Program-made: the position numbers and the translations under genes | DNA from: Alkalilimnicola sp. S0819 | GTDB lineage: Bacteria; Pseudomonadota; Gammaproteobacteria; Nitrococcales; WHIW01 | DNA: 64,000 nucleotides | Direction of reading: 5' to 3' | NCBI RefSeq assembly: GCF_009295635.1 | Contig: NZ_WHIW01000005.1 | Coordinates: 62,001 to 126,000 of the forward strand | Notes under the pieces: model-generated | Told to the model about the DNA's origin: nothing | Seen by the model: only the letters and a program-made list of their open reading frames with translations | Databases searched by the model: none | Shown: positions 45,041 to 52,979 of the stretch, in pieces | How the letters are laid out: every line of letters begins with the position of its first letter | Position numbering within the stretch: position 1 is the first letter of the stretch

Positions 45041-45622
45041 ATGAAAAAGCATCTGCTGATCGCTTCCACCGCGCTGGGCCTGGTCTTGTCCGCCGGCGCT
45101 CAGGCGCAGGACGACATCGATGTGATCGACAACAGCATTGCCGCCGGCGACTCCGTGGCCTTCGATGACAACAACGCCAATGCCGCCCTGGGCTCCCTGG
45201 CCATCGCCAATTCGGGCAACGGCAACGACCTGAGCGAGGACAACAGTGTCCAGGATTCCGGTAACCTCACCGTGGCCGACTCCGGCAATACCGACAACAG
45301 CATCAACGATTCCCTGAACACGGATATCGCCGATTCCGGCAATCTGACGGTGCGTGACTCCGGCAACACCAGCGATTCCCTCAACACCGAGCTGGACGTG
45401 GACGCCGTGGTGGCCGTAAGCACGCTCGCCGGCACCGTGACCGGCAACACGAGCAACACCGCGGACAACTCCACGCTGACGGCTAGCAACTCGGTCTCCG
45501 GTGATGCCTTTGCCGGTGCCGCGGGCGTGACCCAGTTCAGCCAGAACAGCGGCGCCAACTCGCTCGCCCAGCAGAGCGTGACCGTGCAGGCGAACATGCG
45601 CCTGAGCAGCTCTGGCGGCTAA
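45041..45622 (+). CDS. Secreted Asn/Asp/Ser-rich repeat protein 2, candidate fibril subunit
   Basis: A 193-residue exported protein with signal peptide MKKHLLIASTALGLVLSAGA. DSGN occurs at residues 72, 80, 98 and 106, so a unit of about 26 residues (DSGNLTVADSGNTDNSINDS...) is repeated. A Thr/Asn-rich spacer precedes the shared C-terminal motif GAAGVTQFSQNSGANSLAQQ. It is paralogous to the preceding gene product and has no Cys. The Q-N-S-G-x-N-x-x-x-Q pattern recalls curlin and Fap subunit repeats, though no full family match is claimed. A ribosome site AAGGAG precedes the ATG. Confidence 0.7.
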   Translation: MKKHLLIASTALGLVLSAGAQAQDDIDVIDNSIAAGDSVAFDDNNANAALGSLAIANSGNGNDLSEDNSVQDSGNLTVADSGNTDNSINDSLNTDIADSGNLTVRDSGNTSDSLNTELDVDAVVAVSTLAGTVTGNTSNTADNSTLTASNSVSGDAFAGAAGVTQFSQNSGANSLAQQSVTVQANMRLSSSGG

Positions 45623-45632
45623 GCGCGTCTAG

Positions 45633-45660
45633 GTCGAGGGCGGGCACGCCCGCCCTCGAC
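45633..45660 (+). terminator. Strong hairpin without T tract between subunit and accessory genes
   Basis: GTCGAGGGCGGG and CCCGCCCTCGAC are exact 12-base arms around CACG. Without a following T run it is more likely an mRNA-stabilising or attenuating element, lowering expression of the accessory genes relative to the subunit. Confidence 0.5.
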
Positions 45661-45698
45661 GCTTCCAAGCCCAGCTATTCACACCAGGGAGTCATAGC

Positions 45699-46040
45699 AT
45701 GCCTGACATGAAGCGGATTCTGCCCTGCGTTCTTGGTCTGAGCCTGCTCGGTGCGGCCCAGGCCACGCCGCCTACGGATGGTGTCGCCCTGGGGCAGGCC
45801 GTGGCTGACAGTGAACTGAACCACAGCCGCGGCCGCACCAGCCTGCACCGCGTGGAACTCAGCGAGATCAGCGAAAGCGCCGTGTTGAGCGGCAACAGCG
45901 CAGCGGGTGCCCGGACCGGCGCCAACACCGTGCTGCGCGGGGCCTTCGCCGGCATGAACGGCGTCAACAGCGTGATCCAGAATAGCGGCAACAACGTGAT
46001 CATCCAGGACGCCACCATCGTCAACGTGCATATGCAATAG
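45699..46040 (+). CDS. Small secreted protein with the cluster's Q/N motif (FapA-position)
   Basis: A 113-residue protein with a signal peptide (MPDMKRILPCVLGLSLLGAAQA). A segment VADSELNHSRGR resembles the VADAELAELRGG of the protein at 46762. The C-terminal half (GARTGANTVLRGAFAGMNGVNSVIQNSGNNVIIQDATIV) shares the VxQNSGxNxxxQ motif with the two repeat proteins. It may be a minor subunit or chaperone of the fibril, by analogy with FapA; this is not established. A GGGAG site precedes the ATG. Confidence 0.65.
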   Translation: MPDMKRILPCVLGLSLLGAAQATPPTDGVALGQAVADSELNHSRGRTSLHRVELSEISESAVLSGNSAAGARTGANTVLRGAFAGMNGVNSVIQNSGNNVIIQDATIVNVHMQ

Positions 46041-46052
46041 GCGAGGGAAACC

Positions 46053-46751
46053 ATGAGCAAGCCCAATCGCGTCTGCTGGCGGGCCGTGCTGGGGGGGCTG
46101 GCGCTCGCCGGCGGCGCGCCGGTGATGGCGGGCCATGTCGCGCTACCCGGTGTCGACGGGGCGCGCGTGCCGGTGGAAAGCTACGCCGAGCAGCGCTTTC
46201 GCGATGTGGTCAAGCAGCAGTATGACTTCAGCTGCGGCTCGGCCGCGCTGGCGACCCTGCTCAGCTATCATTATGGGCTGGCGACTACGGAGCAGGCCGT
46301 GTTTCAGGCCATGTACGAGGCCGGAGACCCCGCGCGTATTCGCCGCGAAGGCTTCTCCTTGCTGGATATGAAACGCTACCTGCAGGCCCGTGGCCTGAAT
46401 GCCGACGGCTTCCGCATCTCCCTGGAGCGCCTGGGGCAGGTGGGCGTGCCCGCCCTGGCCCTGGTGAATCTGCAGGGCTATCAGCATTTCGTGGTGGTCA
46501 AGGGCGTGCGAGCCGAGGAAGTCCTGGTCGGCGACCCTTCCCTGGGCCTGCGCAGTATGTCCCGGGAGGCCTTCGAGGCCGCCTGGAACGGCATCTTCTT
46601 CGTCGTGCGGGACAGGCTTGAGCTGGCCCGCGCCTCCTTCAACCGCCCCGGGGACTGGCGGCTGCGTGCCCGGGCTCCACTGGGGAGCGCCTTCCAGGGG
46701 CCGGGCTTGGCGAGCTTTACGCTATCCCTGCCACGGCGCGGCGACTTCTAA
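46053..46751 (+). CDS. C39-family peptidase, FapD-like
   Basis: A 232-residue secreted or periplasmic peptidase. After a signal sequence (about 1-26), the C39 core begins at VKQQYDFSCGSAALATLLSY, which holds the nucleophile Cys; the His is in YQHFVVVKG and the Asp in VGDPSLGLRS. A stretch EAGDPARIRREGFSLLDMKRY is typical of FapD-type peptidases. There is no ABC transporter part, as in FapD and unlike bacteriocin exporters. In Fap systems this peptidase is needed for fibril secretion. The gene lies 12 bases after the small secreted protein gene. Confidence 0.85.
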   Translation: MSKPNRVCWRAVLGGLALAGGAPVMAGHVALPGVDGARVPVESYAEQRFRDVVKQQYDFSCGSAALATLLSYHYGLATTEQAVFQAMYEAGDPARIRREGFSLLDMKRYLQARGLNADGFRISLERLGQVGVPALALVNLQGYQHFVVVKGVRAEEVLVGDPSLGLRSMSREAFEAAWNGIFFVVRDRLELARASFNRPGDWRLRARAPLGSAFQGPGLASFTLSLPRRGDF

Positions 46752-46761
46752 GGGCCATATC

Positions 46762-47400
46762 ATGCACACCTTTACACGAGGTTCCGTCGCTGGGGAAGCA
46801 CACCGTTCGTTCCTTGGGGGGCTGGCCCTCTGGCGACAGCCGGATTCCCCTCGGCCGCGGTTGTGGTCGGCGTGGCGCGGGCGTATGGCCGCGAGCCTGT
46901 GGTTTGCCCTGGTCGCCGCTCCGATCCCGAGCGTGGCCAGCATACCGCACTGGGCGAGCTGGCCCAGGGTGGCGGATGCCGAGCTGGCTGAATTGCGCGG
47001 CGGTTTCGTCGGCAATGATTTTCGCATTGATTTCAGCTTCGAGCACATTGTCCGGATCAACGGCGAACTAAGGGCGCACACCGTCATGCGCCTGCCGCTG
47101 GATGCCGCGAACGGTGGGGGTGCCGGCGTACAGCTGGTGCAGAACGGTGCTGGCAACCAGGTCGCGCTGCAGGCGGGGGACGGGGCGCGGCTGGCGCGGG
47201 GGCTGGGCGCGCTGACGGTAGGCCCGGGCGGGGTACAACACGGTGCCACGGCGATGGCGACGGTGATCCAGAACACGCTGGATAATCAACTGATTCAGAA
47301 CCTGAAGCTCATCCGGGTGGATTTGTCCGGGCTGGGAAGCATTCGCCAGATGGGCTGGCAACAGCGGGTCGATCAAGGGGTGGTGGAGTCGCTGCGCTGA
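46762..47400 (+). CDS. Secreted accessory protein with GG-like motif (FapE-position)
   Basis: A 212-residue protein. A long basic N-terminus precedes a hydrophobic segment (about 40-58, SLWFALVAAPIPSVASI), so it has either an extended signal or a membrane anchor. VADAELAELRGGF follows, which looks like a C39 double-glycine processing site, then NDFRIDFSFEHIVRINGELRAHTVMRL. The C-terminal part has Q/N motifs (QLVQNGAGNQVALQ; VIQNTLDNQLIQN) like those of the repeat proteins. Unlike Pseudomonas FapE it has no Cys pair. The start ATG 46762 is ten bases after the peptidase gene. Confidence 0.65.
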   Translation: MHTFTRGSVAGEAHRSFLGGLALWRQPDSPRPRLWSAWRGRMAASLWFALVAAPIPSVASIPHWASWPRVADAELAELRGGFVGNDFRIDFSFEHIVRINGELRAHTVMRLPLDAANGGGAGVQLVQNGAGNQVALQAGDGARLARGLGALTVGPGGVQHGATAMATVIQNTLDNQLIQNLKLIRVDLSGLGSIRQMGWQQRVDQGVVESLR

Positions 47401-47422
47401 GGCGTGGCGCGGGGCACCCGGT

Positions 47423-47447
47423 AGGGGCCGGTCATCCACCGGCCCCT
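47423..47447. terminator. Hairpin between convergent secretion genes
   Basis: AGGGGCCGGT and ACCGGCCCCT are exact arms around CATCC, placed between the stops of the convergent genes ending at 47400 and 47461. There is no T tract, so termination may be bidirectional but weak. Confidence 0.5.
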
Positions 47448-47460
47448 GCGCTACCGCGTC

Positions 47461-48477
47461 CTACCAGCTCATAGGCAGCTTGAGGGTGAGTTGGAGATCT
47501 GGCGCCTGCTCGGTAACGCCTATTCCCAGCGACAGGTTCAGATTGGTGGCCGCGCTCAGACGGTGGGAGACGCCCAGCAAGAAGCTGCCCACCTGAAAGC
47601 GATCGAAGGTGGCGTCGATGCCGGCATCGTTTTCCCGCCGCGTCTCGAACACGATGCTGTGGTCATAGCCCAGGCTGAAGGAGGTGCGGTCGTTGATGGC
47701 GAAACCCAGCCCGAAGCCAAAGCCCAGCGCATCGCCCGGATCGATCTTGCCGATGGTGCCGCCCACGTCCCGTTCGATATTCCACAAATAGCTGATGCTG
47801 CCGTAGAGGATGGCGGGGTCGCTGGGGTACAGGAAGGTGAGGCTGGGCTGCACCGACCAGAAGCCCGAGCCGGTAGGCTGTTCGGCGAAGACTTCGCTGA
47901 TCAGCACCCCATCCTTGTCGCGCAGTTGCTGTCGGTCCACCTCGAACGGGTCCCGGCCGGTGCGCGATTTCACCCGCAGATTGCCAATGACGTAGGGCCA
48001 GCCATTGCGGGCCTGGTTGAACTGGTAATGCAGACCGAACTCGATGTCCCCCAGCCCACTGCCATCGGAGTCCCGGATCAGGTCGCTGTTGTTGCCCTGC
48101 AGGAGCTCTCGCTCGCGCACGCTCTCTTCCTTGTAGGTCCACGGCACGCGCAGGTCCACATCCAGCCGTCGGCTCAGGCCGTAACGAAACCCCAGGCCCA
48201 GGGTGAGGGTGTCGCGCTGGGTTTCGCTGACATTGATCAAGCCGATGGCGATGGCAGGGATGACCGTGTAGCCATCGATGGCGACCTGGGTGGCAGTGGA
48301 ATGGACGTACTGCAGGGAGGGTTCGAAAATCAGCTTGCCCTGGGGGGTGAGTACGCTGCGTTCATCGAAGATCGCCGCGACATCGGCCTGCCCGGGGGCG
48401 CTTGGCTCGGGTGTGTCGTCCGCCTGTGCCAGGCCCCAGGTACTCGCGGCCAGCAGCAGGCTGGTGAACTTTCGCAT
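47461..48477 (-). CDS. Outer-membrane beta-barrel, FapF-like
   Basis: A 338-residue exported protein. The signal peptide (MRKFTSLLLAASTWGLAQA) is followed by RSVLTPQGKLIFEPSLQYVHST and IGLINVSETQRDTLTLGLGFRYGLSRRLDVDLRVPW, segments I associate with FapF and the related barrel family, and then alternating amphipathic strands to a C-terminal aromatic (LKLPMSW), as in outer-membrane barrels. FapF is the secretion pore for Fap subunits. Compared with about 430 residues in Pseudomonas it lacks the long N-terminal coiled coil. The ATG at 48477 has GGAG upstream; the frame continues to 48702 without ribosome site. Confidence 0.75.
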   Translation of the reverse strand: MRKFTSLLLAASTWGLAQADDTPEPSAPGQADVAAIFDERSVLTPQGKLIFEPSLQYVHSTATQVAIDGYTVIPAIAIGLINVSETQRDTLTLGLGFRYGLSRRLDVDLRVPWTYKEESVRERELLQGNNSDLIRDSDGSGLGDIEFGLHYQFNQARNGWPYVIGNLRVKSRTGRDPFEVDRQQLRDKDGVLISEVFAEQPTGSGFWSVQPSLTFLYPSDPAILYGSISYLWNIERDVGGTIGKIDPGDALGFGFGLGFAINDRTSFSLGYDHSIVFETRRENDAGIDATFDRFQVGSFLLGVSHRLSAATNLNLSLGIGVTEQAPDLQLTLKLPMSW

Positions 48478-48701
48478 GGTCAAACTCCATTTTATTGTGG
48501 CGGGCGTCCTGGCCCTTCCCCGCAAGGCTTCGCGGGGCCCTTGTTGCCGCCGCGCTGCTCGTCCCAGAGCGTGACGCGGCGTGCCGGCCGATGATCGACT
48601 GCGGCCTGTTGCTTGCGGTCCCGTGCCTTGGCTGCTGTCCGCTTCGACGCCATCCGCTGGTGCCCCCTTCCCGGCTCGGCCGTTACTCCTGGGGAGACAC
48701 A

Positions 48702-48716
48702 AGCAAACACTTTGCC
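48702..48716 (-). promoter_or_regulatory. Sigma-54 promoter for the FapF-like gene
   Basis: On the minus strand TGGCAAAGTGTTTGC keeps the GG-N10-GC spacing with a good TTGC -12 box. Transcription would start near 48690, giving a leader of about 210 bases (48478-48690), GC-rich and with no gene. It is the third such promoter in the cluster. Confidence 0.68.
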
Positions 48717-48793
48717 ATCTCGCAACCGGCTGATATGGCGGCCTTTTTTTCAGGGCGCCCGGCCGCGCCCTGCATCAGTCTTGTGGCGCCTGT

Positions 48794-50119
48794 TCAGTGG
48801 CTGAGGCGGAACTTGTCCATCAGCCGGTACAGGGTGACGCGGGAAACACCCAGCCGGCGGGCGGCCTGGGAGACGTTGCCGCGGGTATGCTCCAGGGCTT
48901 GCTGGATTGCGGCCTGCTCGGCCTGGGCACGGGCCTGGCTGAGGGTGGTGGCGCCGATTAACCCGGTGCCACGCTCCAGCCCCAGTTCGGCGGGTCCGAT
49001 CAGGCGTTTTTCGCACATGATCATGCTGCGGCGCACTCGGTTGATCAGCTCCCGGACATTGCCCGGCCAGTGGTGTTCGCGCAGACTCTGCAGCGCCTGC
49101 TGGCTGAAGCCGCGCACCTGGGGGTTGCGATCGGCGCTGAAGCGTTCGAAGAAAAAACGCGCCAGGGTCTCCACATCGTCCAGCCGCTCGCGCAGCGGGG
49201 GCATGTCCAGTCGCAGCACATTGAGGCGGTAGTACAGGTCTTCCCGGAAATGGCCTTCCCGCACCGCCTGTTCAAGGTTGACATGGGTGGCGGCGATGAC
49301 GCGTACGTCCACGTGGATGCTCTGGTTGGAGCCCACCCGCTCGATTTTCTGCTCTTGCAGGAAACGCAGCAGGCTGGTTTGCTGATCCAGCGGCAGATCG
49401 CCGATTTCGTCGAGGAACACGGTGCCGCCGCTGGCGGATTCGAGGCGGCCGAGCTTGCGCTGCTGGGCCCCGGTGAAGGCGCCCTTTTCATAGCCGAACA
49501 GCTCGGATTGAATCAGGTTGGCGGGCAGGGCGCCGCAGTTGACCGCGACGAAAGGGCCGTTGGCTCGCTCGGAGCGCTCGTGCACCGCCAGGGCCGCCAG
49601 TTCCTTGCCGGTGCCGCTCTCGCCCTGGATGAGCACCGGTGCGTCCACATGAGCCACCTTGCGGATGTTTCGGAACAGCCGGCGCATGATCGGACTCGCG
49701 CCCACCATCTGGTACTCGCTCTGGGGGCCTTCGCTGGGCGGCGTGCTGGTCTTCAGGCTGGCCATGCCGTAGGCATGGCCCAGGGTGACCTCGAGCCGGT
49801 CCAGGTCCGCGGGCAAGGTGTGAAAGTCGAAAAAGCAGCTCTGGATAAGGCGCCGCAGGCCCTCGTGGGCAAGCCCGCTGGCGGGGAGCATGGCGACCCA
49901 TTCCACCGGGCTGTCGGCCAGGACGGTGTCCTGGTAGCCGGCGTCCGCCTTGTCGCCAAGCAGCGCGAGGCCCACCCGGAAATCACCGCTGGCGCTGAGC
50001 TCGCGTAAACGCTTGGTATCGGAGATGGTGAGTACGTCCCAGTGTCGGTTCAGGGACTGAAGATCGAAACCCGCTTCCACGCCATCGGGTTTCAGGCATA
50101 AGAGTTTTCGTTCACCCAT
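48794..50119 (-). CDS. Sigma-54-dependent transcriptional activator (VpsR-like N-terminus)
   Basis: A 441-residue activator. The N-terminal domain (about 1-125) is receiver-like but shows no obvious phosphoacceptor Asp pocket, as in VpsR/FleQ types. The AAA+ domain has Walker A GESGTGKE, the sigma-54 contact loop [10 protein letters not shown], Walker [13 protein letters not shown], and the sensor region [11 protein letters not shown] Fis-type HTH closes it ([20 protein letters not shown]). It is encoded beside three sigma-54 promoters and so is the likely activator of the secretion cluster. Regulation by a ligand such as c-di-GMP is possible by analogy only. Confidence 0.92.
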   Translation of the reverse strand: MGERKLLCLKPDGVEAGFDLQSLNRHWDVLTISDTKRLRELSASGDFRVGLALLGDKADAGYQDTVLADSPVEWVAMLPASGLAHEGLRRLIQSCFFDFHTLPADLDRLEVTLGHAYGMASLKTSTPPSEGPQSEYQMVGASPIMRRLFRNIRKVAHVDAPVLIQGESGTGKELAALAVHERSERANGPFVAVNCGALPANLIQSELFGYEKGAFTGAQQRKLGRLESASGGTVFLDEIGDLPLDQQTSLLRFLQEQKIERVGSNQSIHVDVRVIAATHVNLEQAVREGHFREDLYYRLNVLRLDMPPLRERLDDVETLARFFFERFSADRNPQVRGFSQQALQSLREHHWPGNVRELINRVRRSMIMCEKRLIGPAELGLERGTGLIGATTLSQARAQAEQAAIQQALEHTRGNVSQAARRLGVSRVTLYRLMDKFRLSH

Positions 50120-50288
50120 AAAACAAGCCTTCCCTGCTCGTTTGATTGGAGTTTTTTATCGGCCTTGCTGTACCGCAACGCAACATGGATGATCCACTTT
50201 CTTGCGCCACTATGCAATCCCCCGTGGTCGGCGTAAAAACTCTCCGAGGGGTAGTCGCTGTCTGGTTCGGTGCCGTGGAGATTCGCTG

Positions 50289-51392
50289 GTGATTCGAACT
50301 GCGGGACTGGAGGATTTGTCGGCACTGCTGGTGCTGGAGGCGCAGGCTTTCGCCGGCGACAGGATCAGCCGGCGAAGCTTCCGCCATCTGCTGACACGGG
50401 CTCATGCACTGACTTTGGTGGACGAACGGGACGGGGGGCTGGCCGGTTACGTACTGTTGCTGTTTCGCCGCGGCCTGTCGTTGGCGCGGTTGTACTCCAT
50501 CGCGGTGGCGCCTGACTGGCGTGGCCAGGGAGTGGCGAGCGGGCTGGTGACGGCGGCGGAGCACGCGGCGCTGGATCATGGCTGTGTGCTCATGCGCCTG
50601 GAGATCCGCCGCGACAACGCGCCCTCCCAAGCGCTGTTCGTCGGCCTGGGCTACCGGCCCTTCGGCGAGATAAGCCATTATTACGAGGACGCGGCGGATG
50701 CGCGGCGTTACGAGAAGTATCTGCACGCCCAGCCCGGCGCCCCGGTACGCCGCGTGCCCTACTACCCGCAGAGCCTGCCCTTTACCTGCGGGCCGGCCTG
50801 CCTGCTGATGGCCATGGCGGCGCAGGACCACAGCCTGCGCCCCGACCGGCTCGAGGAACTGCATTTGTGGCGCGAGGCCACCACCATCTACATGAGCTCG
50901 GGCCATGGCGGCTGCGGCCCGCACGGTCTGGCGCTGGCAGCGCACCGGCGGGGATTCGATGCGAGCCTGTACCTGGGTGCGCCGGGGCCGTTGTTCATGG
51001 ATTCGGTGCGAGACCCGGGCAAGAAGGCGGTCATGGCGTTGGTGCAGGAGGATTTCATGGCCCAGTGCCGCGCGGCGGGTCTGGCCGAACATTTCGGGGC
51101 GCTGGGCCTGGACGTGCTGGAGGCGTGCCTGCGCGACGGCGGCCTGGTGCTGGTATTGATCAGCTCCTGGCGTTTCTATCGGGAGAAGTCTCCCCATTGG
51201 GTAGTGCTGAGCGGAATGGATGAGCGTTTCTGCTATATCGCCGATCCCTGGCTGGATGAGGATTCCCGCCGGGCCCCCACGGATTGCCTGCAGGCGCCGG
51301 TGCCGCGGGGGGAGTTCGAGCGCATGGCTCGTTATGGGCGGGCCAACGAGCAGGCGGCGGTGGTCATCGGCCCTCGGCGAGGGGCGCGCTGA
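50289..51392 (+). CDS. GNAT acetyltransferase fused to a C39-like peptidase domain
   Basis: A 367-residue fusion. Residues about 1-145 are a GNAT N-acetyltransferase (acetyl-CoA loop VAPDWRGQGVASGLV; NAPSQALFVGLGYRPFGE). Residues about 155-367 are a C39-like fold with the Cys in SLPFTCGPACLLMAM and a His in SPHWVVLSGMDERFCYIADP. This fusion is regularly encoded with the RimK-like ligase that follows three bases later, as here. The pair may modify or process a small peptide, but no substrate is known. GTG at 50289 has GGAG upstream; upstream in-frame codons look non-coding. Confidence 0.85.
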   Translation: MIRTAGLEDLSALLVLEAQAFAGDRISRRSFRHLLTRAHALTLVDERDGGLAGYVLLLFRRGLSLARLYSIAVAPDWRGQGVASGLVTAAEHAALDHGCVLMRLEIRRDNAPSQALFVGLGYRPFGEISHYYEDAADARRYEKYLHAQPGAPVRRVPYYPQSLPFTCGPACLLMAMAAQDHSLRPDRLEELHLWREATTIYMSSGHGGCGPHGLALAAHRRGFDASLYLGAPGPLFMDSVRDPGKKAVMALVQEDFMAQCRAAGLAEHFGALGLDVLEACLRDGGLVLVLISSWRFYREKSPHWVVLSGMDERFCYIADPWLDEDSRRAPTDCLQAPVPRGEFERMARYGRANEQAAVVIGPRRGAR

Positions 51393-51395
51393 ACC

Positions 51396-52883
51396 ATGGG
51401 CCGATTGCTGATCGTGGTGGATGCGCTCAAGGACTGGCGCCCCTATTATCCCAGCGAGAATCTCATCAGCGTCGACGATTACCTGTTCGGGGGCTGGCGG
51501 GATGCGCCCGCCGGTACCCGGGTGATCAATCTCTGCCGCCGCTACAAATACCTGTCCACCGGTTACTACTGCTCGCTGCTGGCCGAGGCGCGGCGGCATC
51601 GGGTGCTGCCCTCGGTGCGCACCATCAACGATCTGAGCCGCAAATCCCTGTACAGCCTCAATCTGGAGGGGCTGGGGAATGAGGATCTGCAGAAGCCGCT
51701 CGACAAGGTTTGCGGCCCACGGGAGCAGCACCACACGCTGCTGGTGTATTTTGGCCGCACCGAGCGCCCGGAATTGGCAGAGCTGGGGCGACAGTTGTTC
51801 GAGGTCTTTACCGCGCCCATCCTGCGGGTGGACTTTCGCCGTCAGGAGCAGTGGCGTATCCACGCGGTGAGCACCCAGGGTTTTCACAAACTGGTGGGGC
51901 AGGAAGAAGATTGCTTCGCCGAGGCGTTGGATACTTTCAGCCGGCGTATTTGGCGCCGAGCGCGCGCCCGACGCCCGGCCCGCTACGATCTGGCCATATT
52001 GCAGAATCCCGGGGAGGCGCTGCCGCCCTCCAATACCAAGGCCTTGAAGCATTTCATCCGCGTGGGGCGGGAGCTGGGCGTGGAGGTGGAGCTGATCGAG
52101 AAGCGCCACTATGCGCAACTTGCCGAGTACGATGCCCTGTTCATCCGCGAGACCACGGCGATCTCCGACCACACCTACCGCTTCGCCACCCGCGCCGAGA
52201 GCGAGGGGCTGGTGGTGATGGATGATCCGCAATCCATCCTGCGTTGTACCAACAAGGTCTATCTGGCCGATTTACTGCAGACTCACAAATTGCCCACACC
52301 CCGGGGGCGGATACTGCACCGGGGGCGACCGGCTGATCTGGCGCACCTGGAGGCGGAACTGGGCCTGCCGTTGGTGCTGAAAATCCCCGACGGTTCCTTC
52401 TCCCGGGGCGTGATCAAGGTGCACAGCCGTGAAGAGCTGCCCGGGGCGGCCGCCGAGCTGTTCCAGCGCTCGGAACTGATCCTCGCCCAGGAGTACGTCT
52501 ACACCGAATTCGACTGGCGCATCGGGGTGCTCAACCGTAGGCCCATCTTCGCCTGCCGCTACTTCATGTCGAAGGGCCACTGGCAGATCGTTCAGCACGG
52601 CCCGGACGGGGCCTTCAGCGAGGGGGCGGGGGAGGCCATGGCGGTACACGAAGCCCCGCCCGCGGTGGTGAAGACCGCGGTGAAGGCGGCGGGGTTGATC
52701 GGTGATGGGCTCTACGGGGTGGACCTCAAGCAGACGCCGAAGGGGGTGTATCTGATCGAGGTTAACGATAACCCCAACCTGGATGCGGGGGTGGAGGATG
52801 GATACCTGGGCGATGAACTCTACCGCGTCGTACTCGGGGAGTTCATGCGGCGGGTGGACCTGTGCCGAGGCCGCTCCCGCTGA
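51396..52883 (+). CDS. RimK-like ATP-grasp ligase with extended N-terminus
   Basis: A 495-residue protein. An N-terminal RimK-like domain (about 1-200; GRLLIVVDALKDWRPYYPSENLI and LCRRYKYLSTGYYCSLLAEARRHR) precedes an ATP-grasp core (about 285-480) with LPLVLKIPDGSFSRGVIKV, LAQEYVYTEFDWRIGVLNR and the metal site YLIEVNDNPNLDAG. Such enzymes form amide bonds with amino acids, as RimK adds glutamate. The acceptor here is unknown; it could be a peptide handled by the C39-like partner. The genes are tightly coupled. Confidence 0.88.
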   Translation: MGRLLIVVDALKDWRPYYPSENLISVDDYLFGGWRDAPAGTRVINLCRRYKYLSTGYYCSLLAEARRHRVLPSVRTINDLSRKSLYSLNLEGLGNEDLQKPLDKVCGPREQHHTLLVYFGRTERPELAELGRQLFEVFTAPILRVDFRRQEQWRIHAVSTQGFHKLVGQEEDCFAEALDTFSRRIWRRARARRPARYDLAILQNPGEALPPSNTKALKHFIRVGRELGVEVELIEKRHYAQLAEYDALFIRETTAISDHTYRFATRAESEGLVVMDDPQSILRCTNKVYLADLLQTHKLPTPRGRILHRGRPADLAHLEAELGLPLVLKIPDGSFSRGVIKVHSREELPGAAAELFQRSELILAQEYVYTEFDWRIGVLNRRPIFACRYFMSKGHWQIVQHGPDGAFSEGAGEAMAVHEAPPAVVKTAVKAAGLIGDGLYGVDLKQTPKGVYLIEVNDNPNLDAGVEDGYLGDELYRVVLGEFMRRVDLCRGRSR

Positions 52884-52893
52884 TCCAGATCAA
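52880..52893 (+). promoter_or_regulatory. FNR/Anr-type box upstream of hemN
   Basis: CTGATCCAGATCAA differs in one base from TTGAT-N4-ATCAA. It overlaps the stop codon of the preceding gene and lies about 87 bases before the hemN ATG, at a distance suited to anaerobic activation. Confidence 0.6.
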
Positions 52894-52979
52894 GTCTGTC
52901 CCCGCCAGGTTCGCCTAGCATGCCTCCATGATCTCGGGGCTTGGCCCCCCAGGCGCTGAGCAGGCAGGAGGCGCGTGCC

